A DNA stretch of 13,856 nucleotides from Ramicandelaber brevisporus (GCA_025201865.1 MU603234.1:1-13856), one strand, 5' to 3'. Positions 1 to 8,441 are shown, counted from the first letter of the stretch. The notes: a model not told the origin generated them from the sequence alone. Numbers and translations: made by a program.

Positions 1-3000
1 CTTTAACACGCTGGCGTCTAGCCAACTTGTTCTGAGGAGAAGGAGGTCGCTCTGGCCCACCAACAGTTGCTCCAGCATCAGATTCAGAGCCAGCCAGTGA
101 TGACTGGGGGACTAGAGTGGCTGTGCCAAATTCAGTTGGTCTCAATGTATTGCCTGAATCCACATGTTCTCGTCTAATTGCTATGCCTTCTCCATAGGCC
201 GAGTCATTGTTGATATTATTATGATACTCAACTTTCATACGAGTTACAGTTTGGTTGGCTACACTTTGTTGCTGCTGTTGCTGTGGCTGCTGCTGCTGCT
301 GACGCACTTGTTGCTGTGGCTGCTGATGCTGTGTTCTCTGCTGGTGTTGAATAATGTTTGAAGCATTAGCTGCATTTGGTTGGCCAGCATCATGCATTAG
401 CTGAGCTTGCACAATTTCAGTGTTTGTTACAGTATCTTCTCTATAGTAAGTGGATGCATTTGGTAACTTGGAGATTGCAACTGGCGTATTGGCTGATTGA
501 GGAACAGTGCTTGCTGTAATGGCCAGCGCAGCAGAGATTGCAGTGGTTGGGCCGGATGGACGACTGGCTGGAGAAGCGGCAGTTTCATTATTATTGTTAC
601 TACTATTAGCATTATCCATTGTAATGTTATAATCCAAGCCAGTCATTTGGGAAGGATGCTGAGCCACTGAAGTTAACTTTCGATTATTAGCATTATGGTT
701 TGATGCACCCATTGAAGTGCGCTTTAATAGCGGAGCCAACGCACCTCTCTTTGTGTTTCTTCTCTTTAAACTGACACTGCTGCGTCCTTCAATTGGACTG
801 CCTGATCCTGCCGATAGAGTCTTATTGGCTGTCACTGGCGGCAACACTCTGTCCTCATTACCATCATCTTCGTCATTCTGGTTCTGGTTCTGGTCATTGT
901 TTCCAGCTGCAAACGCTGCAATTGCCGCAGCCACATCGGATACAACCCTGCCGCCACTAGATGGAGATGCCGTGCCCACAGTAGAAGATACTGCTGCAAA
1001 CTGACCAGGCAGAGCCGGCCGTTCAAATCCAGAGCTACGCTTCTTGCGACGAAATGTAGTTGGTTTCGCAGTTTCAATATCTGCCCATCCATTGTCTGCT
1101 GCAGCCGTAGCTTCATCAACCACCGGTGTTGTTGACTTATGTGGTACCGCTGTTGTAGCTGCTGGTGTGGTTGATAGCTGGACAGGCGTTACTGATGACG
1201 ATGCTGTTGTGATATTCAGGTCATTCTGAGAGCGGCCAGTGATGTAGTTTGCACCCAGAATCCGACTTGTTGTGCGGCGTGAAATTGTTGGTGGAGTGGA
1301 TGTAGATGGGGGAGATGGCTGCTGGTTGATAGGCGAGCCACTGACTGCTGGCGAGTTCTGTTGCTGTTGCTGGTATTGCTGAGATGAAGGAGCGATATCA
1401 GGATCAACAAGGCGAGCTTGTTCTTCCACAATTCGTAATGCATTCAACTTACTCATAACATGACTCTCAAGCGATCCGCCGCCACCACCACGGTCTCCTC
1501 CCAGCTGCAATGCAACCTGTGGTGACTTTTCACTAGCTCCGATTTGAGCAGACGCCATAGTGGGTGTGGATGGCTGCTGGGACTGATAAGTCTGTGTTTG
1601 CACTGGACGCTGGTGCTGCTGAATAGATACTGGCGCTGTAGATGGCGTAACAGTCTTTGAGGGCACAGCTGGCGGTGGAGGAGGAGTATCGACAACAGCA
1701 GGATGGTCATTTGTGGGCTGACGGCGTCTGTTGCTGCTACTGCCAATTGGGTCTGGCAGCACTGGTGGATCATTTGATATTGGTACAGATGGCAGGCGCT
1801 GTTGTTGAGCTGGCGTGTGTGATTGAGCTTGCTGAGTCTGCTGTTGAGGAAGAGGTGGATGGGGCTTGTTGACCATAATGGGTGCAGTGGTGACTGTAGC
1901 TGTAGCTGTGGATGTAGCTGTAGCTGCTGTAAATGGTTTGCCTTGAGCAGCAGCCTTCAGTCGATCTGTAATTTCCTTGGCCTGCTCCAATAAATCAGGC
2001 TGGCCATCATAGGTGTTTGGATCCGTCATGTCAAGAGGTGTTTTGAATACAGACACGGGCAGCTTCCTAGGGGGAGGATAGGGAGCATCGAGGAAGAAAG
2101 AGAAGCCAGGTATCTTCTGAGGAGTTGGTCTGTTTACTGGATTTTTGTCCAATAATGCTCTAATTAGATTTTTGGAATCATCTGAGACCATTTGGTTGGT
2201 TAAAGTAGGGAATGGCACATCCAAATTCATGATTCTTTGATACAAGGCAGCCGTGTCTTTGTTGTCCTTCTCAGCAAAGGGCGATCTGCCGTATAGCATT
2301 GTATACATCATAATGCCTAAAGCCCACACATCAACTTCGTATGAATGTCCAAATTTACCTTTGGCTACAACTTCTGGGGCGAGGAATGTTTGGGTTCCCA
2401 AGAAGCTTCTTTTCCGCTCAGCATCGGTGTTTAATCTGGCAGATAAACCAAAATCAGTTACTCTAATTCTCATATTTCCATCCAATAGAATGTTGGCAAA
2501 CTTAATATCTCTATGAATAACTTTGTTTTGATGCATGTGACCAATTGCATCAGATAATTGCAGCATGAAATATCTAACTTCGTATTCATTTAGAGTTCTA
2601 CGCATTCTAAGCAGTGTTTCCAGTGTCTTTTGACTGCATAATTCCATTACAATGTAAACAAAGTTAGAGTCTTCAAAGCAGCTTTCAAATCTAACTATAT
2701 GCTTATGAGGTGGTAAGCTTCTCATAATTGTAATTTCTCCCAAAAGTCTATTTCTTAATGATGAGTTCTTGAATGCAGTCTTATTCAATATTTTGCATGC
2801 ATAAACCTTCGGAATTTGTTCATTTTCAGGATTTAATAACTCTACTCTATAGCAGCGTCCAAATGCTCCACTTCCAAGTAATCTTCTAATTCGATATCTT
2901 CTTCCATTTCCTTTATCTAAAAATCTACTGGCTAAGTTCGGCCATTGATCATCGATATACTCTCCTTGAGCTTGCTGTTGCTGTTGCTGCTGCTGCTGCA

Positions 3001-3995
3001 CTGTAGCTTGTTGTTGCGGAACACTTCTCTGTGCCACATTGTTTCCACTAATATTATTAGCACCCTGCACATTCATGACTGTGGGAATAGCTGCTGGATG
3101 GCGAGCACCAACTGGACCGGGCATTGGGATGTGGGGCAGAGGTGGAGTTGGTTTGGCAGAGATGTTGATAGTCAAAGGAGATGGAACCTGAATGGGAATC
3201 TGAGATGGATTGGGTCCCATTGGAATAGCTATCGGAGTCCCAATTTGACCCTGTCTCTGTTGATAATGAATTGGTGTTTGATGATTAGCTGGGCTCTGCT
3301 GTGCCAACTGATGATGATGATGCTGCTGCTGCTGCTGTTGCTGCTGTTGATATGCAGCCATTCCAGCCACATCCACAACGAGAGGCACTCCAGGTACAAC
3401 TGGAAAATTGCTGAGAGGGATCCGCTGTCCATACTGCTGCTGCTGTTGCTGTTGTTGTTGTTGCTGTTGTTGCTGTTGTTGCTGACGGGAGATGCCTTGC
3501 TGATAGTGATATGGATCTGGATTAGGTGTCTGGACTGGCTGAACTGGTGCTGCCCAGGCTGCATCAAACTCTGGATGCGGTCCTCCAACTCTCTGTTGCG
3601 GGTGCTGTTGCTGGGCATAATGACGCTGCTGTTGATGTTGCTGAGGGGTAGGAGCGTAATGAATGGTATGATTTGAAATGGGGGTTCCTCTAATGCCATT
3701 CATTTGATATGCTCCCACTGCTGAAGCCGACGTCACTGCTGCTGCACCGCCAGGCGATGGATGGAGCTGCTGTGGATGATGATAGTCCATCGCAGCTGCC
3801 ATTGGACTCGGTGCTAGCTGTCCACCTGATGCCTGCTGACGAGGTGTACGTCCACCCGCTACCGCCGCCGCCGCCGAAGAAGACGCAACGGCTGCAGCAG
3901 TTAGACCAGAAGACAAGGTTGAAAAGTGAGCCGCTGCAGCGTTGATCACTCGCTGTTGATACTGTTGTTGTTGCTGCTGTTGCTGATGAACATAC

Positions 3996-4027
<32 letters not shown>

Positions 4028-4138
4028 TAGATGTTGCTGTTGCTGGTGGTGGTGGTATTGAGCTTGGTTTGGAGTGCTGACAGCTGAAGATACTGCCGGC
4101 GAAGCAGTTGAGCTTCCTCCTCCCATGAGGCCCTTCAT
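1..4138 (-). CDS. Polo-like serine/threonine protein kinase, very large, 3' end cut by the window edge
   Basis: The frame is open from the ATG at 4138-4136 to the left edge with no stop (1,379 codons read). An upstream in-frame stop lies at 4357-4355, and 4138 is the first ATG after it. Residues 1-414 are Q/H/A/P-rich with several poly-Q runs. The kinase domain spans about 415-680: glycine loop GSGAFGRC, catalytic lysine K449 in ACKIL, HRDIKFAN at 542-549, DFG at 562-564, APE at 587-589. Polo-family marks are the Cys-ending glycine loop, CFED, MELC, EVRYF, ERKRS before the GT...APE segment, GHSYEVDVW, and a PPRKLPVS segment just after the domain. S578 sits where polo kinases carry the activating Thr, in a basic context. 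Residues about 680-1379 are S/T/P/Q-rich. The diagnostic polo boxes would lie beyond the window, so family membership rests on the catalytic domain. Known polo kinases act in mitosis and at spindle poles. It is divergently arranged with the PTPA gene. Confidence 0.88.
2972..2998 (-). repeat. Poly-glutamine tract just before the kinase domain
   Basis: Nine Gln codons (CAG/CAA mix), about 25 residues before the start of the kinase domain. It forms the end of the low-complexity N-terminal extension. Confidence 0.85.
3434..3484 (-). repeat. Poly-glutamine tract (17 codons) in the kinase N-terminus
   Basis: Seventeen consecutive Gln codons (residues 219-235) are written as an irregular mix of CAG and CAA. 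The mixture suggests an old tract maintained at protein level rather than a recent pure-triplet expansion. Confidence 0.9.
3962..4027 (-). repeat. Paired poly-glutamine tracts near the kinase N-terminus
   Basis: Runs of 11 Gln (3995-4027, residues 38-48) and 8 Gln (3962-3985) are separated by Tyr-Val-His. Seven CAG codons in a row make this the purest CAG stretch of the gene and the likeliest to vary in length. Confidence 0.85.
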
Positions 4139-4627
4139 CAATCGTAGCTTCTGGACAGTTGATAATGAATGCAAAAAAAAGAGAAGACGATGAGAGAGTT
4201 TCAAGGAACTGGTAAAGTGACCTACAACGAAGGGTAGAAAGGACAAGGCACAGAAACAAAAAAGAGGTGCACCCACTGCAAGACGAACGAAGAGCCGGGA
4301 AAGCTGGTTTCCTGGAGTGAACACGCTATGCACCGAAGGCTGTGTCTTTCTCGCTTATTGCTACAGGCTGAATTCGGTATTTGTTTACAACCGTTCAGAG
4401 ATAGATATGTAGAGAGAGAAGGAGAGATAGAAAGAAAGAAAGATGAAGGAGTAGCCGGGACTTGACTTGTTGATCGGCCTCGTATTCTTTGCGAAAGCAG
4501 CCCTATTTATAACTACAACCCAAAAGGGACCCTCACCCTCCCCTCCCCCAGTTGAAGGTGTACAACATAGTCACTAGTTTGCTTGTGTGCGTGTGTGTGC
4601 GTTTGTGTCCTTATACTACTACCCCCG
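4139..4627. promoter_or_regulatory. Divergent promoter region between the polo-like kinase and PTPA genes
   Basis: This 489-bp spacer separates the start codons of two genes transcribed away from each other, so it must hold both promoters and 5' leaders. It contains a purine-rich GA/GAAA tract at about 4411-4449, a TATTTATA element at 4504-4511 (117 bp before the PTPA start codon), a C-rich stretch at about 4526-4550, and a GT/GC alternating run at 4584-4608. On the minus strand, T8 followed by a CAG at about 4155-4180 resembles a 3' splice site, so a 5'-leader intron in the kinase gene is possible. No coding gene is seen here. Confidence 0.6.
4504..4511 (+). promoter_or_regulatory. TATA-like element upstream of PTPA
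   Basis: TATTTATA lies 117 bp before the PTPA start codon. It is the only TATA-like match noticed in this spacer. A short A/T match can occur by chance, so this is tentative. Confidence 0.25.
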
Positions 4628-5965
4628 ATGACAGCCGTTGAAAAGCAGCCGCAGGTACAACAGTCTGAGATGCTACAAGAACAGCAACAAGAACAGCAGC
4701 AGCAACCGTCTCTTCTGTTCCACAACGAACAGGTAGCTTCGGTGGACAAACAGCACGTCTACCATAGAGCTCGTAAACAGATCCTTACTCCTGCTGACCT
4801 ATCTGCCTTCAACGAGTCGCCCGCCATCAACCTCTATCTCGGCTTTATCACTCGTTTGAACATTGCGGTCGTTGGCCGTAAAACACGCGACACATCCATC
4901 CCACAGAGCCCAGCAATCGGTCACATTCTGAATGGACTCGATGCCATCATCAAAATCTGCAAAGACACGCCGCCCGTTCAAGATGGATTGTCTCGATTCG
5001 GAAATGCAGCATTCCGCACATTTTATGACAATGTAGGCGCAGCGTATGCTACTCTGTTTGCTCCAATCTTTGCATCACTGAGCGGCAGCGAGAGTGGTTT
5101 GGTGCGTGAATCTCGTCGCTATTTCATGGAAAGTCTCGGCAGCCGCAAACGTATCGATTACGGCACTGGCCACGAAATGAACTTTATGCACTGGCTGCTT
5201 GTGCTTGACCATGCTGGTGCATTTGCATCTGATCACTCTGACGATGCCGCACTGGTTCTACTGGTGTTCTTCCGTTACATTGACATGATGCGCGAGCTGC
5301 AAAAGTCATACTGGCTTGAACCAGCAGGCAGCCATGGTGTGTGGGGACTCGATGACTACCACATGCTTCCGTTCCTGTTTGGTGCTGGCCAGCTGCGTGA
5401 TCATCCACATCTTCGTCCAAAGGCGATTCATAATCCTGAGATTGTCGATGAGATGGCTGATGATTACATGTATCTCAAGTGCATTCAGTTTGTCAATTCT
5501 GTCAAGACTGAGTCTCTGAGATGGCATTCACCAATGTTGGATGACATTTCAAGTGCGAAATCATGGGCTAAAATCAACGATGGATTAATCAAAATGTATC
5601 GCGCAGAAGTGCTTCAGAAGTTGCCAATTATGCAGCATTGCTTGTTTGGAAGTGTGTTGGTGTTCTGCGGTAGCAATCCGGATGGTGCAGCGGTTCGTGA
5701 AGAAGAATACAATGCGGACGTGGTCAGCGACGCTGAGGACGATCCGAGCATCGATTATGGTGACGAGAAGCATGATCACGGTGGTGAGGGCGGTCACAAG
5801 CATACTCATGGCACTGATCAAGAATGCGATATGGACCATGTGTTTGCTCATGGACAACAGTTCCCAATCTGCTGTGGGATAAAGATTCCATCCGCAATGT
5901 CAGCCTCCAACACAAACTCCAAATTGCGCTCGCTAAATGTTTACAAAGCCATCCCATTCGATTAG
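4628..5965 (+). CDS. PTPA: PTPA/Rrd-type activator of protein phosphatase 2A (peptidyl-prolyl isomerase family)
   Basis: This 445-residue protein matches the phosphotyrosyl phosphatase activator family (yeast Rrd1/Rrd2, animal PTPA), ATP-dependent factors that help load metal and fold the PP2A catalytic subunit and have prolyl-isomerase activity. Family marks in order: F-NESPAINLYLGFI near 58-72, FGNAAFR about 120-126, YGTGHEMNFMHWL (178-190, His182/Glu183), WGLDDYHMLPFLFG (239-252, Asp242/Asp243), and the HCLFGSVLVF closing segment (337-346). The start is the ATG at 4628. The frame runs 15 codons further upstream but has no ATG there. Residues 1-50 are Q-rich and the tail after 346 is about 100 residues, longer than in usual family members (roughly 320-390 residues). 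The tail is acidic, with seven His in residues 382-408. No introns are needed. It lies divergent to the kinase gene and convergent with RRP15. Confidence 0.95.
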   Translation: MTAVEKQPQVQQSEMLQEQQQEQQQQPSLLFHNEQVASVDKQHVYHRARKQILTPADLSAFNESPAINLYLGFITRLNIAVVGRKTRDTSIPQSPAIGHILNGLDAIIKICKDTPPVQDGLSRFGNAAFRTFYDNVGAAYATLFAPIFASLSGSESGLVRESRRYFMESLGSRKRIDYGTGHEMNFMHWLLVLDHAGAFASDHSDDAALVLLVFFRYIDMMRELQKSYWLEPAGSHGVWGLDDYHMLPFLFGAGQLRDHPHLRPKAIHNPEIVDEMADDYMYLKCIQFVNSVKTESLRWHSPMLDDISSAKSWAKINDGLIKMYRAEVLQKLPIMQHCLFGSVLVFCGSNPDGAAVREEEYNADVVSDAEDDPSIDYGDEKHDHGGEGGHKHTHGTDQECDMDHVFAHGQQFPICCGIKIPSAMSASNTNSKLRSLNVYKAIPFD

Positions 5966-5987
5966 GTTTACTGTTTTTTTCTTTTTA

Positions 5988-5993
5988 AATAAA
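5988..5993 (+). terminator. Poly(A) signal AATAAA for the PTPA transcript
   Basis: A canonical AATAAA lies 22 bp after the PTPA stop codon and follows a T-rich stretch (5972-5986). Its position fits a 3'-end processing signal for a short 3' UTR. Confidence 0.6.
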
Positions 5994-6012
5994 CACTAAC
6001 TATTAGTTAGTG
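5994..6012. repeat. Perfect 9+1+9 inverted repeat directly after the PTPA poly(A) signal
   Basis: CACTAACTA, one central T, then TAGTTAGTG. The two arms are exact reverse complements. A one-base centre is too tight for an RNA hairpin unless inner pairs open, so a dimeric protein-binding site or a 3'-end structure are both possible. Confidence 0.7.
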
Positions 6013-6429
6013 GCTCGGTTTTTTGTTGATTTAAGTTTACTAATAGGCACTAAAGTTTAAATTTAAATCTCAGGATGAAAGTAGGCCACGAAGGACAATG
6101 ATAGAAAGGGTAAATCATTTACAAGCTAGATTGCCATCTGCAAGCCACAGTGTTGCTACCATTGCTAATCGATTTGGACAAAGTGATAGGAGTTGGGATT
6201 TTTAGTGGACTGTGACATCAATGATATGCTAGTGAGCTTTGTAGTTGATTGTAGTTTCAGGGTAGGAGGGAAGAAGGCAGAGTGTATGCCCTCTGCTGAA
6301 CTCAACAAAAGGGTTCCTTTCGAGAAATATACAACAGCAGCCCTTTCTTGTTTTAAACCGCAGACAGTCATTGCCAAGTAACATTTCAAATATTGCTTTA
6401 ATGAAGAACCAATTTAATATTCAAATTGA

Positions 6430-7356
6430 TTATTTAGTTGCACTTGCAGCAGTGGAAGAAGATCCAAATTTAAGCAGATCCAAGAAGCTGGTCTTTGTAA
6501 GCGGCTTTACAGCAGCACCGGCAGTTGGCTTCGCGGCAGCGGTGGTGGCGACAGGCGCATCCAGTAGGCTAGCCGTACTGTTCTGATTACCGCCTTTGCT
6601 GTTGTTCTTCTTATTCTTCCGCTTCTTTCCATGTCCGTGCTCGTTTGGATCAATTGCACCCGTCTCGATCAAAGTCTTTTGATGTGTTTTGATGGCGTTG
6701 AACAGCTTGACAACACCGCGCGTTGCGACCTTTCTCAATTGCTTTTCCAACTCTGCGTGATATGTGACATCGGCTGGGACAGTGTGGCCCTTGTCGAGCA
6801 ACTCCTTCTTTTCGCGAGCGAGCAGCTTGCGCGCCTTGTATTCAATCTTCTCTTCATCGATACGACGCTCCGTAGTCCGGTTCTTGGACATGATGACTGA
6901 AGCAGCAGCAGCTGTTGCAGTTGCAGCTGTAGCACCGGCATCGGCTGAGATTGCGCCAGATGCGGCCAAATGCTTGGCTGGAGCCGAGCTGAGAATTGCT
7001 GCAATGGATGATGAGACGACATGTGGGTTCTTGAGACTGGCATCCAAGCGTCTCCGCTTGGTAGCTGCTGTGGATTCCTCATCATTGTCGTCTTCGCCCT
7101 CGTTGTCACCGTCATCGTCTTCATCCTCTGCACTGCTAGCTTCCAACTCTTCGTCGCCGTCGTCGCCGTCGTCGCTGTCGTCACTCTCACTGTTGGAGTC
7201 CTCGTCCTCGTCCTCGTCCTCGTCGTCATCTTCGTTGTCGGCCGTGGACTTGGCAGGGAGGATCTGATCAGCAGTCGTCCGCTCTGGTTTGGCAGCCGCC
7301 TTCACAGTGACTGATCCCTTTGCACCGCGCTTCCTTGATGTCGCTGCGTTTGTCAT
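6430..7356 (-). CDS. RRP15: Ribosomal RNA-processing protein RRP15 (60S pre-ribosome assembly factor)
   Basis: The protein is 308 residues, from the ATG at 7356-7354 to a TAA at 6432-6430. The recognisable Rrp15 core lies in the second half: SSSIAAILSS (115-124), IEYKARKLLAREKKELLDKG (171-190), and LEKQLRKVATRGVVKLFNAI (203-222), the family's most conserved stretch. A final FLDLLK (291-296) ends the conserved part. In yeast, Rrp15 is a nucleolar component of early 60S pre-ribosomes needed for 27S/25S rRNA processing. The N-terminus is basic (1-25), then very acidic (about 41-94, almost all D/E/S), a usual layout for nucleolar assembly factors. A Lys-rich patch (243-250) could add nuclear or RNA binding. 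An Ala-rich linker fills 125-153. Length is close to the yeast (about 250) and human (about 280) proteins. It is single-exon, convergent with PTPA and divergent from the DUF3020 gene. Confidence 0.93.
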   Translation of the reverse strand: MTNAATSRKRGAKGSVTVKAAAKPERTTADQILPAKSTADNEDDDEDEDEDEDSNSESDDSDDGDDGDEELEASSAEDEDDDGDNEGEDDNDEESTAATKRRRLDASLKNPHVVSSSIAAILSSAPAKHLAASGAISADAGATAATATAAAASVIMSKNRTTERRIDEEKIEYKARKLLAREKKELLDKGHTVPADVTYHAELEKQLRKVATRGVVKLFNAIKTHQKTLIETGAIDPNEHGHGKKRKNKKNNSKGGNQNSTASLLDAPVATTAAAKPTAGAAVKPLTKTSFLDLLKFGSSSTAASATK

Positions 7357-7428
7357 TTCTTTTTTTTTAATACTGCTAGTTTCCGTTTTAACAAGGCAAC
7401 TTTTCAGCCCCCCAAATTTATATTTTTC

Positions 7429-7704
7429 TTATTGTTTTTTTTTTTTTTGAAAACCCAAGCATATCATAGCGAAGATTGCCACAATAATCAATCGCTTGGA
7501 GAGCAATAGCTCCTTAACATCTGCAATGCTTGAGGAATGGGTTGATCTGGCCAGGATGAAGGCAGCCTTCTGGCTAGCGAGACTAGCGGTAAATAAAAAA
7601 ATGCGCCGTGGTGCAGTTATGTGCAATCCTGTCCTCGTGTTTGTGCGGACAAAGCACCAATTAAAAGTTGGAGAACTCCGCACTGTGACTCGGGTGCTAC
7701 GCAT
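7429..7704 (-). CDS. Doubtful small ORF with a C-terminal membrane segment
   Basis: An ATG-to-TAA frame encodes 91 residues. The N-terminal 60 are rich in Arg, Ser and Thr with almost no acidic residues, which is presequence-like. Near the end is one hydrophobic stretch (RLIIVAIFAMICLGF) and then KKKKQ, the lysines coming from an A14 run. I recognise no family. It sits on the same strand as RRP15, with its stop 72 bp before the RRP15 ATG, leaving very little room for a separate 3' end and promoter. A competing frame on the other strand also covers it. It may be a small mitochondrial or tail-anchored membrane protein, or chance. Listed for completeness. Confidence 0.2.
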   Translation of the reverse strand: MRSTRVTVRSSPTFNWCFVRTNTRTGLHITAPRRIFLFTASLASQKAAFILARSTHSSSIADVKELLLSKRLIIVAIFAMICLGFQKKKKQ

Positions 7705-8081
7705 CTTTGACACACAGAGAGAAGACGGAAGAAGCAGTCTTTGCAGTAGTCATGATTTTTTTTGTGTCCTTTCAGCTGTCTGCTTCTCTCTCCTCCGGTC
7801 TGTATCTCGTTCGATTCTTTCTTCGCCGTTCTGCACACAGCATAAGCAACAGCAACAGTATCTTGCGTCCATCTGCTTGCTAGTCACCATCAGTCACTTC
7901 AAACATCGACTGCCACATCACCCTGTCAAGCTTGTCGCAAGTTGTGGCCGCATATCCGCTCCCGTTCAACAGTTTTTTTTTGTGGTGCTATTCCCCCTCC
8001 TCCTCCTCCCTCACTGTCCACATACCCACCGACCCCACAACGCAGCCCTGCTCGAAGAAACGCACCTCCGCTGAGCTTGTG

Positions 8082-8169
8082 CTTTTCTTTCTTTCTTCCT
8101 TTCTTTCTTCCTTTCTCTCTCTCGCTCTCTTCTTCCCTCCTTCCTCCTCCCCTCTCTCTCTCTCTCTCT
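8082..8169 (+). repeat. Homopyrimidine tract (TTTC/TTCC then CT repeats)
   Basis: Of 88 bases, 87 are pyrimidines on the plus strand, the single exception being G at 8124. The first half is built of TTTC and TTCC units, the second ends in a CT dinucleotide run (about 8152-8169). It lies 272 bp before the DUF3020 start codon. Such tracts can act as fungal CT-rich promoter elements or adopt triplex DNA. Confidence 0.85.
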
Positions 8170-8441
8170 GTCACTGTCCCTACCACTCGGCTGTTTGCAT
8201 AGGACGCACTCTGAACTGATCGCAACTGCACAGCTGCAGCCAACCCTCCTTCCTTCTCTTGTGTTCTTCTTTTCCGCTGTCACTTTTTTCTTCATTATTT
8301 CCTTGACTGTCCTCATCGCAAGCTCAAGCAGTCCCGCTACTCTCACTTTGTTCATCTCCACTACTTCCACTACTCCTTTTCTCCTCCCTCTAACCCTCTG
8401 CAGTCACATACTGCTCTCGAAGCAACAAAACAAAACACCCT

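Larger units (their letters stand above)
5966..6429. other. Convergent 3' spacer between PTPA and RRP15
   Basis: This 464-bp spacer receives transcripts from both sides. Besides AATAAA and the palindrome it holds TTTAAATTTAAA at 6056-6067 (self-complementary) and, for the minus strand, ATTAAA variants at 6402-6397 and 6418-6413 just past the RRP15 stop. Short frames in 6165-6389 show no recognisable protein. No tRNA or other RNA gene is evident. Confidence 0.5.
7357..8441. promoter_or_regulatory. Divergent promoter region between RRP15 and the DUF3020 gene
   Basis: This 1,085-bp spacer lies between two divergent start codons. Near RRP15 it has poly-T/A runs (about 7358-7368 and the 14-T run at 7435-7448) of the nucleosome-excluding type often seen in fungal promoters. 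The half towards the DUF3020 gene is strongly pyrimidine-rich on the plus strand over about 7980-8410, peaking in an 88-bp CT tract. No TATA element stands out. Apart from the doubtful small ORF at 7429-7704, no gene is supported. Confidence 0.55.

Noticed and set aside
2945-3676. 243-codon plus-strand frame with long poly-Leu runs
   Set aside because: It is antisense to the poly-Q tracts of the kinase gene. CAG/CAA repeats read backwards give Leu-rich frames, and no start context or conserved feature supports it.
3690-4259. 189-codon minus-strand frame overlapping the kinase start
   Set aside because: It opens at a TTG rather than ATG, is Ser/Ala/Cys repeat-like, and overlaps the much longer continuous kinase frame. 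It is a shifted reading of the same repeats.
4583-4627. PTPA start 15 codons further upstream
   Set aside because: The codon at 4583 is TTG, and the added residues come from the GT/GC repeat (CACVCVCV). The first ATG at 4628 is the sensible start.
6061-6380. Search for a tRNA, snoRNA or small gene in the PTPA-RRP15 spacer
   Set aside because: A GGTTC-like string at about 6312 lacks the matching arms of a tRNA, no paired C/D boxes were found, and the 62- and 74-codon frames have no recognisable features.
6735-7267. Overlapping frames on both strands rich in Thr/Arg or Ser
   Set aside because: These are shadows of the Asp/Glu/Ser codon repeats in the acidic part of RRP15. The RRP15 frame has clear family motifs.
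7496-8074. 192-codon plus-strand frame upstream of the DUF3020 gene
   Set aside because: No recognisable motif. It runs into the CT-rich low-complexity leader and overlaps the opposite small ORF. There is no evidence of coding beyond openness.
7926-8370. Minus-strand frames of Arg/Glu/Lys repeats and matching plus-strand Ser/Leu/Phe repeats
   Set aside because: They are created by the homopyrimidine tract and carry no non-repetitive protein sequence.
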